Part shown: positions 7,687 through 15,832 of the stretch, piece by piece
Layout of the letters: each line of letters begins with the position of its first letter
Position numbering within the stretch: position 1 is the first letter of the stretch
NCBI RefSeq assembly: GCF_014287895.1
Contig: NZ_JACOPP010000020.1
Coordinates: forward strand, 1-58,697
Direction: 5' to 3'
From: Lawsonibacter hominis
GTDB lineage: Bacteria; Bacillota; Clostridia; Oscillospirales; Oscillospiraceae
Length of the DNA stretch: 58,697 bases
The notes under the pieces: generated by a model
Told to the model about the DNA's origin: nothing
Databases searched by the model: none
The model's input: only the letters and a program-made list of their open reading frames with translations
Made by a program: the position numbers and the translations under genes

Positions 7687-8883
7687 TTAAAATTCCAGGG
7701 CAAATATCCTCTGTTCCGTGCGGGTGAGCCGTTCGGCGCCGCCGGCGGCGACGCGGAAGTTGTCACAGCAGATGGAGAACTGTCCGTCCCGCATCAGTTC
7801 CGGGTGGATGGCCAGGAACATGCCCTCCTCCAGCGCCATCTCCTCCTGGGGGCAGATGACGGGGGCTTCCATCATATCGTAGCCCTGGCCGTGGCCTGCA
7901 AAGCGGCCGTTTTTTGCGATCCCCCGGGCGGTGACAAAGTCGTCGAACACCTCGTTCAGCTCCCGGCCCGTGACTCCGGGCCGGGCCGCCGCCGCCACGG
8001 CATGCTGCACGTCCCTGGCGGTCTCATACAGCTCCAGCAGGGCGGGGGCGGGCTCGCCCAGACAGAAGGTGCGGGCCAGCTCCCCATAGATCCCGCCGGG
8101 GCCGGACACCTCGATCATCACGGTGACGCCGTCTCCCCGCTCGATGCGGCGGTTGGCGGCCGGGTTCTGGTGGAAGGGGACGCCGCCGCCGCCGGGGGCG
8201 GAGCCCACAGCCACGTTGCCCAGCCAGTCGCAGCACAGATAGCGGGAGGCGTGCTCCAGATCGGCCAGCACCTCATACTCCATGCGCCCCGGCCGCAGCA
8301 GCGCCGGGACCATGGCCATGAGCTGCTCATGGGCGCGCAGACAGCGGTCGATCAGCGCCCACTCTTCCGGACTTTTGACCGCTTTGATGCGGCTGAATTC
8401 CGCCGTGAAATCCACCAGCTCGCAGCCGGGTACGCCTTCCCGGACCCCCTCCAGCGTATCCGCGCTCATCAGCTGCCGGAGGATCACGCCGATGCGCCGA
8501 AAACCGCGGGAGCGGATCTCACGGGAGAGCACGGCGCCGATCATCCCGTCGGTGCAGCCGAAGGGCTGGCAGTAGGGCTTGCGGATGAGTTTTTCCACGT
8601 TGCGCAGGGTGGGAGGGATCGGCGCGGGGTCCATTTCCACCCCGTGGTTGATCAGGACCAGCCCGCCCTGGGCGGGAATGAGCAGGGTAGTGCTGTAGGG
8701 ATTGGCGGCGGAATCCGTCAGATAACGGGTGATGCTGTCAAAAATGGTGCTCTGGGTCTGGGCAATGCAGCAGTCCAGGCCCTTGTCCCGCATGGCGGCC
8801 TGTACCGCCGACAGGCGGCGCTCCAGCTCCGCGCTGGAGACGGGATACTTATAGCGCGGGCCCGCCAGGTTCCATTCCGGCAT
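7687..8883 (-). CDS. M24 (pita-bread) family protein with altered metal ligands, creatinase-like
   Basis: A 398-residue protein with an N-terminal creatinase-type domain and a C-terminal pita-bread domain. True M24 peptidases use Asp, Asp, His, Glu, Glu. Here the first Asp aligns with Glu (MIEVSGPGG), the second with Glu (YGELART), the His is kept (GHGQG), and the Glu of the usual EPG motif is His (AIHPEL). It is therefore unlikely to be an ordinary aminopeptidase and may act on a C-N or other bond, as creatinase does (inference). ATG 8883 was chosen over ATG 8904 because AAAGGAG lies 10 nt upstream of it. A second protein with the same His change lies at 51671-52804. Confidence 0.75.
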   Translation of the reverse strand: MPEWNLAGPRYKYPVSSAELERRLSAVQAAMRDKGLDCCIAQTQSTIFDSITRYLTDSAANPYSTTLLIPAQGGLVLINHGVEMDPAPIPPTLRNVEKLIRKPYCQPFGCTDGMIGAVLSREIRSRGFRRIGVILRQLMSADTLEGVREGVPGCELVDFTAEFSRIKAVKSPEEWALIDRCLRAHEQLMAMVPALLRPGRMEYEVLADLEHASRYLCCDWLGNVAVGSAPGGGGVPFHQNPAANRRIERGDGVTVMIEVSGPGGIYGELARTFCLGEPAPALLELYETARDVQHAVAAAARPGVTGRELNEVFDDFVTARGIAKNGRFAGHGQGYDMMEAPVICPQEEMALEEGMFLAIHPELMRDGQFSICCDNFRVAAGGAERLTRTEQRIFALEF

Positions 8884-8927
8884 GTCGTTGGCGCTCCTTT
8901 CCATTGGGCCGATCTGCGCCCGGCCGT

Positions 8928-9902
8928 TCAGCGCAGGGAGGCCACGTCGATCACGTTGAACAGCGGCCGGCCGGCCCGGAAGTTGTCCAGGTTTTCCAGG
9001 AACTGTTCCACCGCCCGGTCCACATACAGGGGGCTGGTGGCGGAATACTGGGGCGTGAGGAATACGTTGGGCATGTCCCAGAGCGGGCTGTCCGCGGGGA
9101 GGTCGGCCTCGTCGATGGCGTCCAGGGCGCAGCCGCCCAGATGCCCGCTCCGGAGCGCCTGGATCAGGGCGGCGGTCTCCACCACCGGACCCCGGGCGAT
9201 ATTGATGAGGTACGCGCCCGGCTTGCAGGCGGCGAGACGGCCGGCGTCGAACAGGCCGCGGGTCTCCTGCGTCAGGGGGGTCAGGATCACCACGAAGTCC
9301 ATCTGGCCCAGTGCCAGGTCCAGGTCTTGGTTGGAGTAGACCCGGTCATAGTGCTCCAACGGCACCGCCCTGCGCTTGACGCCGATGACCCGGAAGCCCA
9401 GGGTCTTGGCGTACTTGGCCACCTCGGAGCCGATGGCTCCCGCGCCCACGATGCCCAGCGTCTTCCCCTCCGGCTCTTCGGGCAGCGCATCCGGCTTCTG
9501 CCGGATGTGCTTTTTCTGATTCTCCAGCATCAGCGGAAATTTGCGCAGGTAGGAGATCACATAGCCCATGGTGGTGACGCCCATGGGCTTGCCATGGATG
9601 CCGGCGGCATTGGTAATGATGATGTCCAGGTCTTTGATGCCGCATTCCATCAGCGGGTTGACCCCGGCGGAAAAGGAGTTGAACCATTTCAGGCGGCGGG
9701 ACTGCCGGCAGAAGGTCTCGGGCTGCTTGCCGGTCCCGCCCCAGGCGAAGAGCACCTCCGCATCAGCGCCGCTGGCGAGCAGCTCTTCCTCGTTTTTAAA
9801 GTAGTATACATGATCCGCATGCCGGCGCATCTGCTCCAGATGGCACGCCCGGATCTTCAGGGGCATTTTTTCGCTGTTGGCGTGCATAACGATGACGTCC
9901 AT
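8928..9902 (-). CDS. D-2-hydroxyacid dehydrogenase family protein lacking the catalytic His
   Basis: A 324-residue NAD(P)-dependent 2-hydroxyacid dehydrogenase homologue of the GhrA-like type. The Rossmann motif GIVGAGAIGSEV and the substrate-binding Arg in NIARG are present. The general acid/base His of the usual TPHxxG motif is replaced: the protein reads FLTPQYSA. It is therefore either catalytically modified or inactive in hydride-coupled acid/base chemistry. It is translated between the TRAP permease and the M24 gene in the same minus-strand operon, with an AAGGGA site upstream of its ATG. Confidence 0.8.
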   Translation of the reverse strand: MDVIVMHANSEKMPLKIRACHLEQMRRHADHVYYFKNEEELLASGADAEVLFAWGGTGKQPETFCRQSRRLKWFNSFSAGVNPLMECGIKDLDIIITNAAGIHGKPMGVTTMGYVISYLRKFPLMLENQKKHIRQKPDALPEEPEGKTLGIVGAGAIGSEVAKYAKTLGFRVIGVKRRAVPLEHYDRVYSNQDLDLALGQMDFVVILTPLTQETRGLFDAGRLAACKPGAYLINIARGPVVETAALIQALRSGHLGGCALDAIDEADLPADSPLWDMPNVFLTPQYSATSPLYVDRAVEQFLENLDNFRAGRPLFNVIDVASLR

Positions 9903-9939
9903 TCTGCTTCCCTTCTCTCTCCTGTTTTGTGCCGCGGCG

Positions 9940-11265
9940 TCAGACCGCCCACATGATCAGCGCGGGGATGTATGCGATCAGCAGCAGTCCCACGACCATG
10001 GCGACGATATAGCGCGCCGCGGCGCCCGCCAGCTCATGCAGCTTGGTGTCCGTGACCGCCATGGTGGTAAACAGGACGTTGCCGAAGGGCGGCGTGATCA
10101 TACCGATACAGCAGGCGATGGAAATGACGGTGCCCCAGTGCACCATGTCGTAGCCCAGTTTCACGAACAGGCTCTGGAACAGGGGCACCACGATGAGGAT
10201 GATCGGGGAGGTACCCATAAAACACCCCATGATCAGTACGATGACGATGACCAGCAGCATGACCACCCAGGAGCCCATCGTTTCGGCCACCGGCGCCAGG
10301 CTGGCGACCACCTTGTCGGGGATCTTGGAATAGGTGAGCACCCAGGAGAACAGCCCCGCGCAGCACATGATCCAGAGCACGGTGGAGGTTCCCTTGCAGG
10401 TCTTGCGCAGAACTTTGATCACGTCGCGGATCTCATACTCCCGGTAGACGAACACGCCCACGATGAAGGAGTAGACCACGGCCACCACGGCGGACTCGGT
10501 GGGGGTGGCGATGCCGCAGAACATGGAGCCCAGGATAATGACGGGGGCGATGATGGCGGGAATGGCGTCCACGACGATCCGCAGGATCTGCCTGCCGGTC
10601 AGCCTGTCCCCGGGCTGGATGTGCTCGAAGCCCTTCAGCTCGTTGAGGCCGTAGGTCTTGGGCAGGCCCTTGTAGCCGTGCCTGCGGCAGCCCCACAGGG
10701 CCACCAGCACCAGAGCGGCGCCGATGATCAGGCCGGAGGGCAGGCCGGCCTGATAGAGCTTGGCGATGGACACCTGAGCGGTGGCGCCGTAGACGATCAG
10801 GGAGGTGCTGGGCGGGATGATGGGGCCCAGACAGGCGGCGGAGGCGATGATGGCGGCGGAGAACCTGCGGTCATAGCCCGCGTCCAGCATATAGGGCAGC
10901 ATGATGGAGCCGATGGCGACCGAGCAGGCCATGGCGGATCCGGTCAGCGCGGCGAAGAAGGCGCACACCACCACGGTGACCAGGGCCAGGCCGCCCGTAA
11001 CGTTGCCGAAGATCAGATTAATGACCCGCACCAGGCGCTTGGCAATGCCGCCGGCGCCCATAAGCTCGCCGGCCAGGATGAACAGAGGCACGCACATGAT
11101 GGTCAGGGAATCCACCGATGAGATCATGCGCTGGGCCACAATGGAGAGGGGGACGCTCTGCATCAGGATATAGACGATCGAGCTCAGGCCGAAGGAGGTG
11201 GCCACGGGCGCGCCGATGAGCAGCAGAACGACCAATACCACCAGAAATACGAGAATCGAATTCAT
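9940..11265 (-). CDS. dctM: TRAP transporter large permease subunit (DctM)
   Basis: A 441-residue hydrophobic protein with about 12 transmembrane segments, matching the DctM family that forms the Na+-coupled channel of TRAP transporters. The N terminus is a long hydrophobic helix, and the motif GxxxPPSTSLIVYG near residue 150 is typical. Its start overlaps the DctQ stop by 4 nt, with GAGGA upstream inside dctQ. It works with the small permease and the DctP binding protein encoded just upstream to import an organic acid. Substrate unknown. Confidence 0.92.
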   Translation of the reverse strand: MNSILVFLVVLVVLLLIGAPVATSFGLSSIVYILMQSVPLSIVAQRMISSVDSLTIMCVPLFILAGELMGAGGIAKRLVRVINLIFGNVTGGLALVTVVVCAFFAALTGSAMACSVAIGSIMLPYMLDAGYDRRFSAAIIASAACLGPIIPPSTSLIVYGATAQVSIAKLYQAGLPSGLIIGAALVLVALWGCRRHGYKGLPKTYGLNELKGFEHIQPGDRLTGRQILRIVVDAIPAIIAPVIILGSMFCGIATPTESAVVAVVYSFIVGVFVYREYEIRDVIKVLRKTCKGTSTVLWIMCCAGLFSWVLTYSKIPDKVVASLAPVAETMGSWVVMLLVIVIVLIMGCFMGTSPIILIVVPLFQSLFVKLGYDMVHWGTVISIACCIGMITPPFGNVLFTTMAVTDTKLHELAGAAARYIVAMVVGLLLIAYIPALIMWAV

Positions 11266-11810
11266 TTGTCGCCGTCCTCCTCTTTGCGTTCCGGTTTCCC
11301 CTCCTGGCGGTCCTCGTCCACGATGGCCACATACTCAGCGGAGGCAAACTGGCGGACAATCTTGGCCAGATGGCCGAAAAACATGATGACGCAGGAGATG
11401 GGGATGATGGAGTAAATGATGGCGTTATTGATGTGCGTGTTGGTGGTGACGGATTTGCTGGCGATCTCCAGCGCCGGGAAGCTGAATACGAACACCAGCA
11501 CCAGGAACACCATCGCCAGCAGCTGCTGGAGCACGAACAGGACCTTGCGGCCCCTGGCGCTGTGCAGGGCGTCGTTCAGAATGGTGATGTTCACATGCAC
11601 GCCGTTAACGGAGGTCATAGACGCACCCACATAGGCCAGCATGATCAGACAGATCTTGGCGGACTCTTCCGTCCAGGAAAAACCGTGGGTAAACACGGCC
11701 CGCGCCACAAGCTGGATCAGCAGAAAGACCACCATTCCCACCATCAGGACGATGGAGAGCACATCCAAAACCTTCAGCAGCACACCGGTGATTGTTTTCA
11801 TAGCTTTCAT
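11262..11810 (-). CDS. dctQ: TRAP transporter small permease subunit (DctQ)
   Basis: A 182-residue membrane protein with four predicted helices, in the size range of DctQ subunits. FSWTEE, near the second helix, is the family's recognisable segment. A GAGGGG site precedes its ATG by 8 nt. The C terminus is highly charged and overlaps the dctM start. It bridges the binding protein and the large permease. Confidence 0.88.
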   Translation of the reverse strand: MKAMKTITGVLLKVLDVLSIVLMVGMVVFLLIQLVARAVFTHGFSWTEESAKICLIMLAYVGASMTSVNGVHVNITILNDALHSARGRKVLFVLQQLLAMVFLVLVFVFSFPALEIASKSVTTNTHINNAIIYSIIPISCVIMFFGHLAKIVRQFASAEYVAIVDEDRQEGKPERKEEDGDK

Positions 11811-11947
11811 AGCAGATACCCCTCTGTTGAAAAATACGCTTACCGCCCCATAAAGGGGGATGGCAGCCCGAACAGCACACCCGCACTGTCCAGGCTGCTA
11901 TCCCGCATGTTACGTTTTGTCCAATGGGTGAGTACCGGGCCGCGCGC

Positions 11948-13093
11948 TCAGTTGGCGGCGCAGATCTCGGCGATGGCGGCGGCGTAGCTGCCGAACTCGT
12001 GGGTGGAGACGAAGTTTTCGTAGACGGGCTGTACCGCCTCCTGCAGCTGTGCAATCTCCTCCTCGGTGGGGTAGTAGAAGGTGATGCCGTATTCATCGGT
12101 AAGCTTCTGGACATAGGTCTCGTTGTCCGCCTGCAGGGCCTGGGTGCGGAACTCGGCGGCCTCGGAGGCGGCCTTCTGGATGAGGGCCTGGAGGTCCGCG
12201 GGCAGGCCCTCATAAAACTTGTTGTTGATGTCCAGGCCATTGAAGTGGGCGGCCTGGTTGGTCACGGCCACATACTTGATGTATTCGCCCTGGCCGTTGC
12301 CGGTGTACAGGGTCACGGGCACGTGGTCCACACCGTCGATGGTGCCGTTCTGGAGGGCGGGCATGATCTCGCTGGCGCTCATAGACACGGGCGCGGCGCC
12401 CCAGGCATTGTAGTCGTCCAGGAAGACGGGGCCTTCGGTGATGCGGATGGTCTTTCCGGCCAGCTCGGACATGTTATGGACGGGGCCGGCATTCTCCGTG
12501 GTGCAGATGGTGCGGAAGCCGATGCACTGCAGGGCCAGCAGGCTGGCGCCGGTGCTGGAGAACTCGCCCAGCATGTCCGCCCATACGTCGGAGGCCATCA
12601 CATCGTAAACGTCGTCGTAATCCTTGATGAGGTAGGCCAGGTCCAGCACGTCGAAGAGACGGTTGTAGTTGGCCATGATAGCGGTATTGTTCACGCCCAT
12701 CTCCAGGGTACCGGCGATGACCTGATCCACGATCTCACGGTCGGAGCCCATGGAGCCCATGTAGAGGTCCACGATGACGGCGCCGTCGGTCCAGGTCTCC
12801 ACCCGCTCCTTAAAGGCGTTGGCCAGCACGTTCAGATGGCTCTTTTCGTTGCTCTGGGGGGTGGCCAGCTTGATGGTCAGGGGGTTCTCGGGCGTGTAAT
12901 CGCCAAAGTCCAGGGCCGCTTCGCCCTGTGCGCCGGACTCGATGTCACCCACGTTGGTCAGCGTATCGGAGGACTCGGGTTCTGATGCGGGCGAGGGCGA
13001 CGGAGCTGCGCTTCCACTTCCGCTTCCGCCGCCGCAGGCCGCGAGGGACAGGGACATGACAAGCGCCAGCAATAGAGCAATCGTCTTTTTCAT
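11948..13093 (-). CDS. dctP: TRAP transporter substrate-binding lipoprotein (DctP)
   Basis: A 381-residue extracytoplasmic solute receptor. The N terminus is a lipoprotein signal (positively charged start, hydrophobic core, LAAC lipobox with Cys near residue 20), followed by a Gly/Ser-rich tether and the DctP fold. The RITEGPVFLDD segment lies in the substrate-clamping region where TRAP receptors use an Arg to hold a carboxylate. It is the first gene of the six-gene operon, with a GGAGGAG ribosome site. A 137-nt gap to dctQ holds no evident gene and may help set expression ratios. Confidence 0.92.
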   Translation of the reverse strand: MKKTIALLLALVMSLSLAACGGGSGSGSAAPSPSPASEPESSDTLTNVGDIESGAQGEAALDFGDYTPENPLTIKLATPQSNEKSHLNVLANAFKERVETWTDGAVIVDLYMGSMGSDREIVDQVIAGTLEMGVNNTAIMANYNRLFDVLDLAYLIKDYDDVYDVMASDVWADMLGEFSSTGASLLALQCIGFRTICTTENAGPVHNMSELAGKTIRITEGPVFLDDYNAWGAAPVSMSASEIMPALQNGTIDGVDHVPVTLYTGNGQGEYIKYVAVTNQAAHFNGLDINNKFYEGLPADLQALIQKAASEAAEFRTQALQADNETYVQKLTDEYGITFYYPTEEEIAQLQEAVQPVYENFVSTHEFGSYAAAIAEICAAN

Positions 13094-13120
13094 TGGTACT
13101 CCTCCTCAAGAATATTGGTT

Positions 13121-13147
13121 GATATTCAATTTCAATTATTGAATATC
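13121..13147 (-). promoter_or_regulatory. IclR-type operator in the dctP leader
   Basis: A perfect inverted repeat has 10-bp arms GATATTCAAT (13121-13130) and ATTGAATATC (13138-13147). Nested in it is the 13-mer TTCAATTATTGAA (13131-13143), which also occurs upstream of the iclR gene. It sits 13 nt downstream of the -10 box, over the transcription start region, so binding should repress. Confidence 0.7.
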
Positions 13148-13156
13148 TATGCCATA

Positions 13157-13185
13157 TATTTAGCACTAATTTTAGATTTGGTCAA
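13157..13185 (-). promoter_or_regulatory. Sigma-A promoter of the TRAP/decarboxylase operon
   Basis: On the minus strand, TTGACC (13180-13185) and TAAATA (13157-13162) are separated by 17 nt. The surrounding DNA is strikingly AT-rich against the GC-rich genes. Transcription would start near 13150, next to the palindromic operator. Confidence 0.7.
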
Positions 13186-13320
13186 TATAGTTTTTTAAAT
13201 AAAAAATAAAATCGAGTTTTTGTATAAAATGTCGAGTTAAAATTTGTGCATTAAGTAAAACGGATGGGATTCTCAAAAACATGGGATCTAATTTGGAGAT
13301 ACAGCGCCCAAAGATGACGA

Positions 13321-13352
13321 AAGCGGCCGGCGCAGTACTGCGCCGGCCGCTT
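13321..13352 (-). terminator. 32-bp perfect palindrome after the iclR-type gene
   Basis: AAGCGGCCGGCGCAGT followed by its exact complement forms a perfect 16-bp-arm palindrome 24 nt after the regulator stop codon. The T tract following it on the minus strand is short (TTT), so termination strength is uncertain. Confidence 0.6.
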
Positions 13353-13375
13353 GGCTGGGATAATATGACCTCGTA

Positions 13376-14155
13376 TCAGAGGGCTTTGTATGCCAACTGC
13401 GCGGAGATCTCTTCCGCGGCATGCCGGAGATGAGGCAGGGCGTGACGGACATATTCGTCCGTCAGGCGCTCGATGGGGCCGCCTACACTCAGCCCGGCGA
13501 TGATCTGGCCCAGATGGTTGCGCAGTCCGACGGCAATACTGCCGTTCCCGCTCTCCAGTTGCTCGGTACAGAAGCTGTACCCCAGCTGCTGGACCTCCTT
13601 CACCTTTGCCCGGATGCTCTCCGGATCGGTCACCGTCTTGGGGGAGGGTTTGTCGTAACTGGCCTGGCGGAGGTATTCCTCCAGCTGGGCATCGGAATAG
13701 CCGGACAGGATGATGATCCCGTTTCCGCCGCAGTGCAGGGGCACATGCTTGCCGATAAAGGGCATCCGCGTCAGCACCGAGCCGGGAGGGCTCACCATGT
13801 CGATGTAGACCAGTTCCTGCTGCTGCGGGATGGCCAGGTAGCAGATCCCGTCGCAGCTGGCGGCGATGTTCAGCATATAGGGGTGTACCAGGTCGCGCAG
13901 ATCGAATTTGGCCCGCACCATGTCCCCGATCAGGGAAAATTTCAGGGAAAGGGTGTATTTGGCCGAATTTTCATCCTGGATCACATATCCACGCTCCCGC
14001 AGGGCATTGATCATGCGGAAAGCGGTGCTCTGCGGGATCCCGCTCAGCTTTGCGATATCGTTGAGGCGCATGGGCGCGCCGTTGCGCACCATGGTCTCCA
14101 CCACGTCAAATATCTTATCTGCGGATTGATTGGTCCGCGTCACCTTTTCAGCCAT
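13376..14155 (-). CDS. IclR-family transcriptional regulator
   Basis: A 259-residue regulator with an N-terminal winged helix-turn-helix (residues about 12-70, including MRLNDIAKLSGIPQSTAFRM) and a C-terminal IclR effector domain ending in the usual AAEEISAQL-type helix. IclR proteins often control aromatic or organic-acid catabolism and bind a small-molecule effector. It is transcribed in the same direction as the TRAP operon but separated from it by a palindrome and its own promoter. A 13-bp palindrome is identically placed in both promoters, which points to autoregulation plus control of the operon. Start at 14155 has a GGAGG site. Confidence 0.9.
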   Translation of the reverse strand: MAEKVTRTNQSADKIFDVVETMVRNGAPMRLNDIAKLSGIPQSTAFRMINALRERGYVIQDENSAKYTLSLKFSLIGDMVRAKFDLRDLVHPYMLNIAASCDGICYLAIPQQQELVYIDMVSPPGSVLTRMPFIGKHVPLHCGGNGIIILSGYSDAQLEEYLRQASYDKPSPKTVTDPESIRAKVKEVQQLGYSFCTEQLESGNGSIAVGLRNHLGQIIAGLSVGGPIERLTDEYVRHALPHLRHAAEEISAQLAYKAL

Positions 14156-14220
14156 TCGGATCCTCCATTACACAAGTGCTGCCGGAGCGCGGACAAATTC
14201 GGCTCAACCTGGCATATAAA

Positions 14221-14275
14221 TTCAATTATTGAAATTCACCATATATTTTTTACCATAGTTCGCCCCTCTTGTCAA
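14221..14275 (-). promoter_or_regulatory. Promoter and autoregulatory operator of the IclR-type gene
   Basis: On the minus strand, TTGACA (14270-14275) and TAAAAA (14247-14252) are 17 nt apart. The palindrome TTCAATTATTGAA lies at 14221-14233, 13 nt past the -10 box. Sequence and spacing are the same as at the dctP promoter. Confidence 0.7.
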
Positions 14276-14420
14276 TCCAAACGAGCCAAACGGCTCCAAG
14301 GGCAAAGAAAGAGCGGACGCCCGGGCGAAGCCGCCCGGCAGGCGTGGAATCCCGTGGGCGCGTTTCGTCCCGGGATTCCGTATGGCGGGATCATGCGCGG
14401 GAGCCGCCGGAAAAGGGCGG

Positions 14421-15512
14421 TCAGACGTTGAAGCGGAAGAGGACGATATCGCCGTCCTTCATGACGTACTCCTTGCCCTCGGAGCGCACGAGCCCCTTTT
14501 CCTTGGCCGCGGACATGGTGCCGCAGGCCGTCAGATCGTCAAAAGCGATGACCTCCGCCCGGATGAAGCCGCGCTCGAAGTCGGTGTGGATCTTGCCCGC
14601 GGCCTGCGGGGCCTTGGTGCCCCGGGTAATGGTCCAGGCACGGCACTCGTCCTCGCCGGAGGTGAGGAAGGAGATCAGCCCCAGCAGGGCGTAGCTGGCG
14701 CGAATGAGCCGGTCCAGACCGGACTCCGGAATGCCCAGCTCCTCCAGGAACTCCTTTTTCTCCTCCGGCTCCAGCTCGGCGATCTCCGCCTCCAGCTTGG
14801 CGCACACGGGAATGACCTGGGCCCCCTCCCGGGCGGCCAGATCGGCCACCAGCTGATAGTAGGGGTTGTTCTGGTGGTCGGCAAAGCCGTCCTCATCCAG
14901 GTTGGCGGCGTAGATGATGGGCTTGAGGGACAGAAGCTCCGAGGTGGCGATCAGTTCGGCGTCCTCCTCGCCGCAGGCAAATGAGCGGGCCGAGTTGCCG
15001 TCGTTGAGCCAGTCCCTCAATGCGGAGAACACCTCCACCTCGTGCAGGTACCGCTTGTCGCCCTTTGCGGCTTTCTGGGCCTTGTCGATGCGCCGCTCTA
15101 CCATCTCCACGTCGGCCAGGATGAGCTCGATGTCGATGATGCCGATGTCCCGCAGGGGATCGGTGGAGCCCTCCACGTGGATGACGTTTTCATCGTCAAA
15201 ACAGCGTACCACGTGGATGATGGCGCTGCACTCCCGGATGTTGGCCAAAAACTTGTTGCCCAGGCCCTCCCCCTTGGAGGCCCCCTTCACCAGACCGGCA
15301 ATGTCCACAAACTCGATGACGGCCGGGGTGGTCTTTTTCGGGTGGTACATTGCGCTGAGCTTGTCCAGCCGCGCATCCGGGACCGCTACCACGCCCACGT
15401 TGGGGTCGATGGTGCAGAAGGGGTAGTTGGCGCTCTCCGCGCCGGCGTTGGTGATGGCGTTGAACAGGGTCGATTTGCCCACATTGGGCAGGCCCACAAT
15501 GCCTAATTTCAT
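14421..15512 (-). CDS. ychF: Ribosome-binding ATPase YchF (Obg-like)
   Basis: A 363-residue protein of the universally conserved YchF/OLA1 group, normally 363-366 residues. The P-loop GLPNVGKST is at residues 7-15, DIAGLVKGASKGEGLGN is the G3/switch region, and a C-terminal TGS domain ends in DGDIVLFRFNV. The family binds ATP more readily than GTP and associates with ribosomes. The ATG at 15512 was preferred to upstream in-frame codons because of the family start MKLGIVGLPN and the GAGGGG site before it. It is transcribed alone from a strong promoter, divergent from the MATE gene. Confidence 0.95.
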   Translation of the reverse strand: MKLGIVGLPNVGKSTLFNAITNAGAESANYPFCTIDPNVGVVAVPDARLDKLSAMYHPKKTTPAVIEFVDIAGLVKGASKGEGLGNKFLANIRECSAIIHVVRCFDDENVIHVEGSTDPLRDIGIIDIELILADVEMVERRIDKAQKAAKGDKRYLHEVEVFSALRDWLNDGNSARSFACGEEDAELIATSELLSLKPIIYAANLDEDGFADHQNNPYYQLVADLAAREGAQVIPVCAKLEAEIAELEPEEKKEFLEELGIPESGLDRLIRASYALLGLISFLTSGEDECRAWTITRGTKAPQAAGKIHTDFERGFIRAEVIAFDDLTACGTMSAAKEKGLVRSEGKEYVMKDGDIVLFRFNV

Positions 15513-15680
15513 GGCGTATAGCCCCTCTTTCGCAGCCTTCAGCGGACAAAGGGCGGCGCCGTTGTTCCGCGCGGAGCTCCCATCCGGATTCGCGGCCTGT
15601 GCCGTCGGGTGGTTCCGCGCCTGAAAACGCAGCCGGAACACGCGGTGCGCCTTGTTCGCTGAGGGTAAATTCGCCCCAAT

Positions 15681-15709
15681 ATTATATAGGAATCCCGCGA
15701 AAAATACAA
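15681..15709 (-). promoter_or_regulatory. Promoter of ychF
   Basis: On the minus strand, TTGTAT (15704-15709), a 17-nt spacer and consensus TATAAT (15681-15686). It leaves a leader of about 160 nt before the ychF ATG. Confidence 0.75.
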
Positions 15710-15735
15710 GAGGGCGCCAAAATGAGACCGTCCCC

Positions 15736-15764
15736 TTGTATTTCCCGGGCAAAGCGTGTAGAAT
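15736..15764 (+). promoter_or_regulatory. Promoter of the first MATE gene
   Basis: TTGTAT (15736-15741), a 17-nt spacer and TAGAAT (15759-15764). It diverges from the ychF promoter within the 320-nt intergenic region 15513-15832, in which no gene was seen. Confidence 0.65.
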
Positions 15765-15832
15765 CATCTGGCTGCGCCGCGCGGCGGCGGAGCGATGCTT
15801 GATGATGCGGATGACGATGGATAGGAGGTCGT

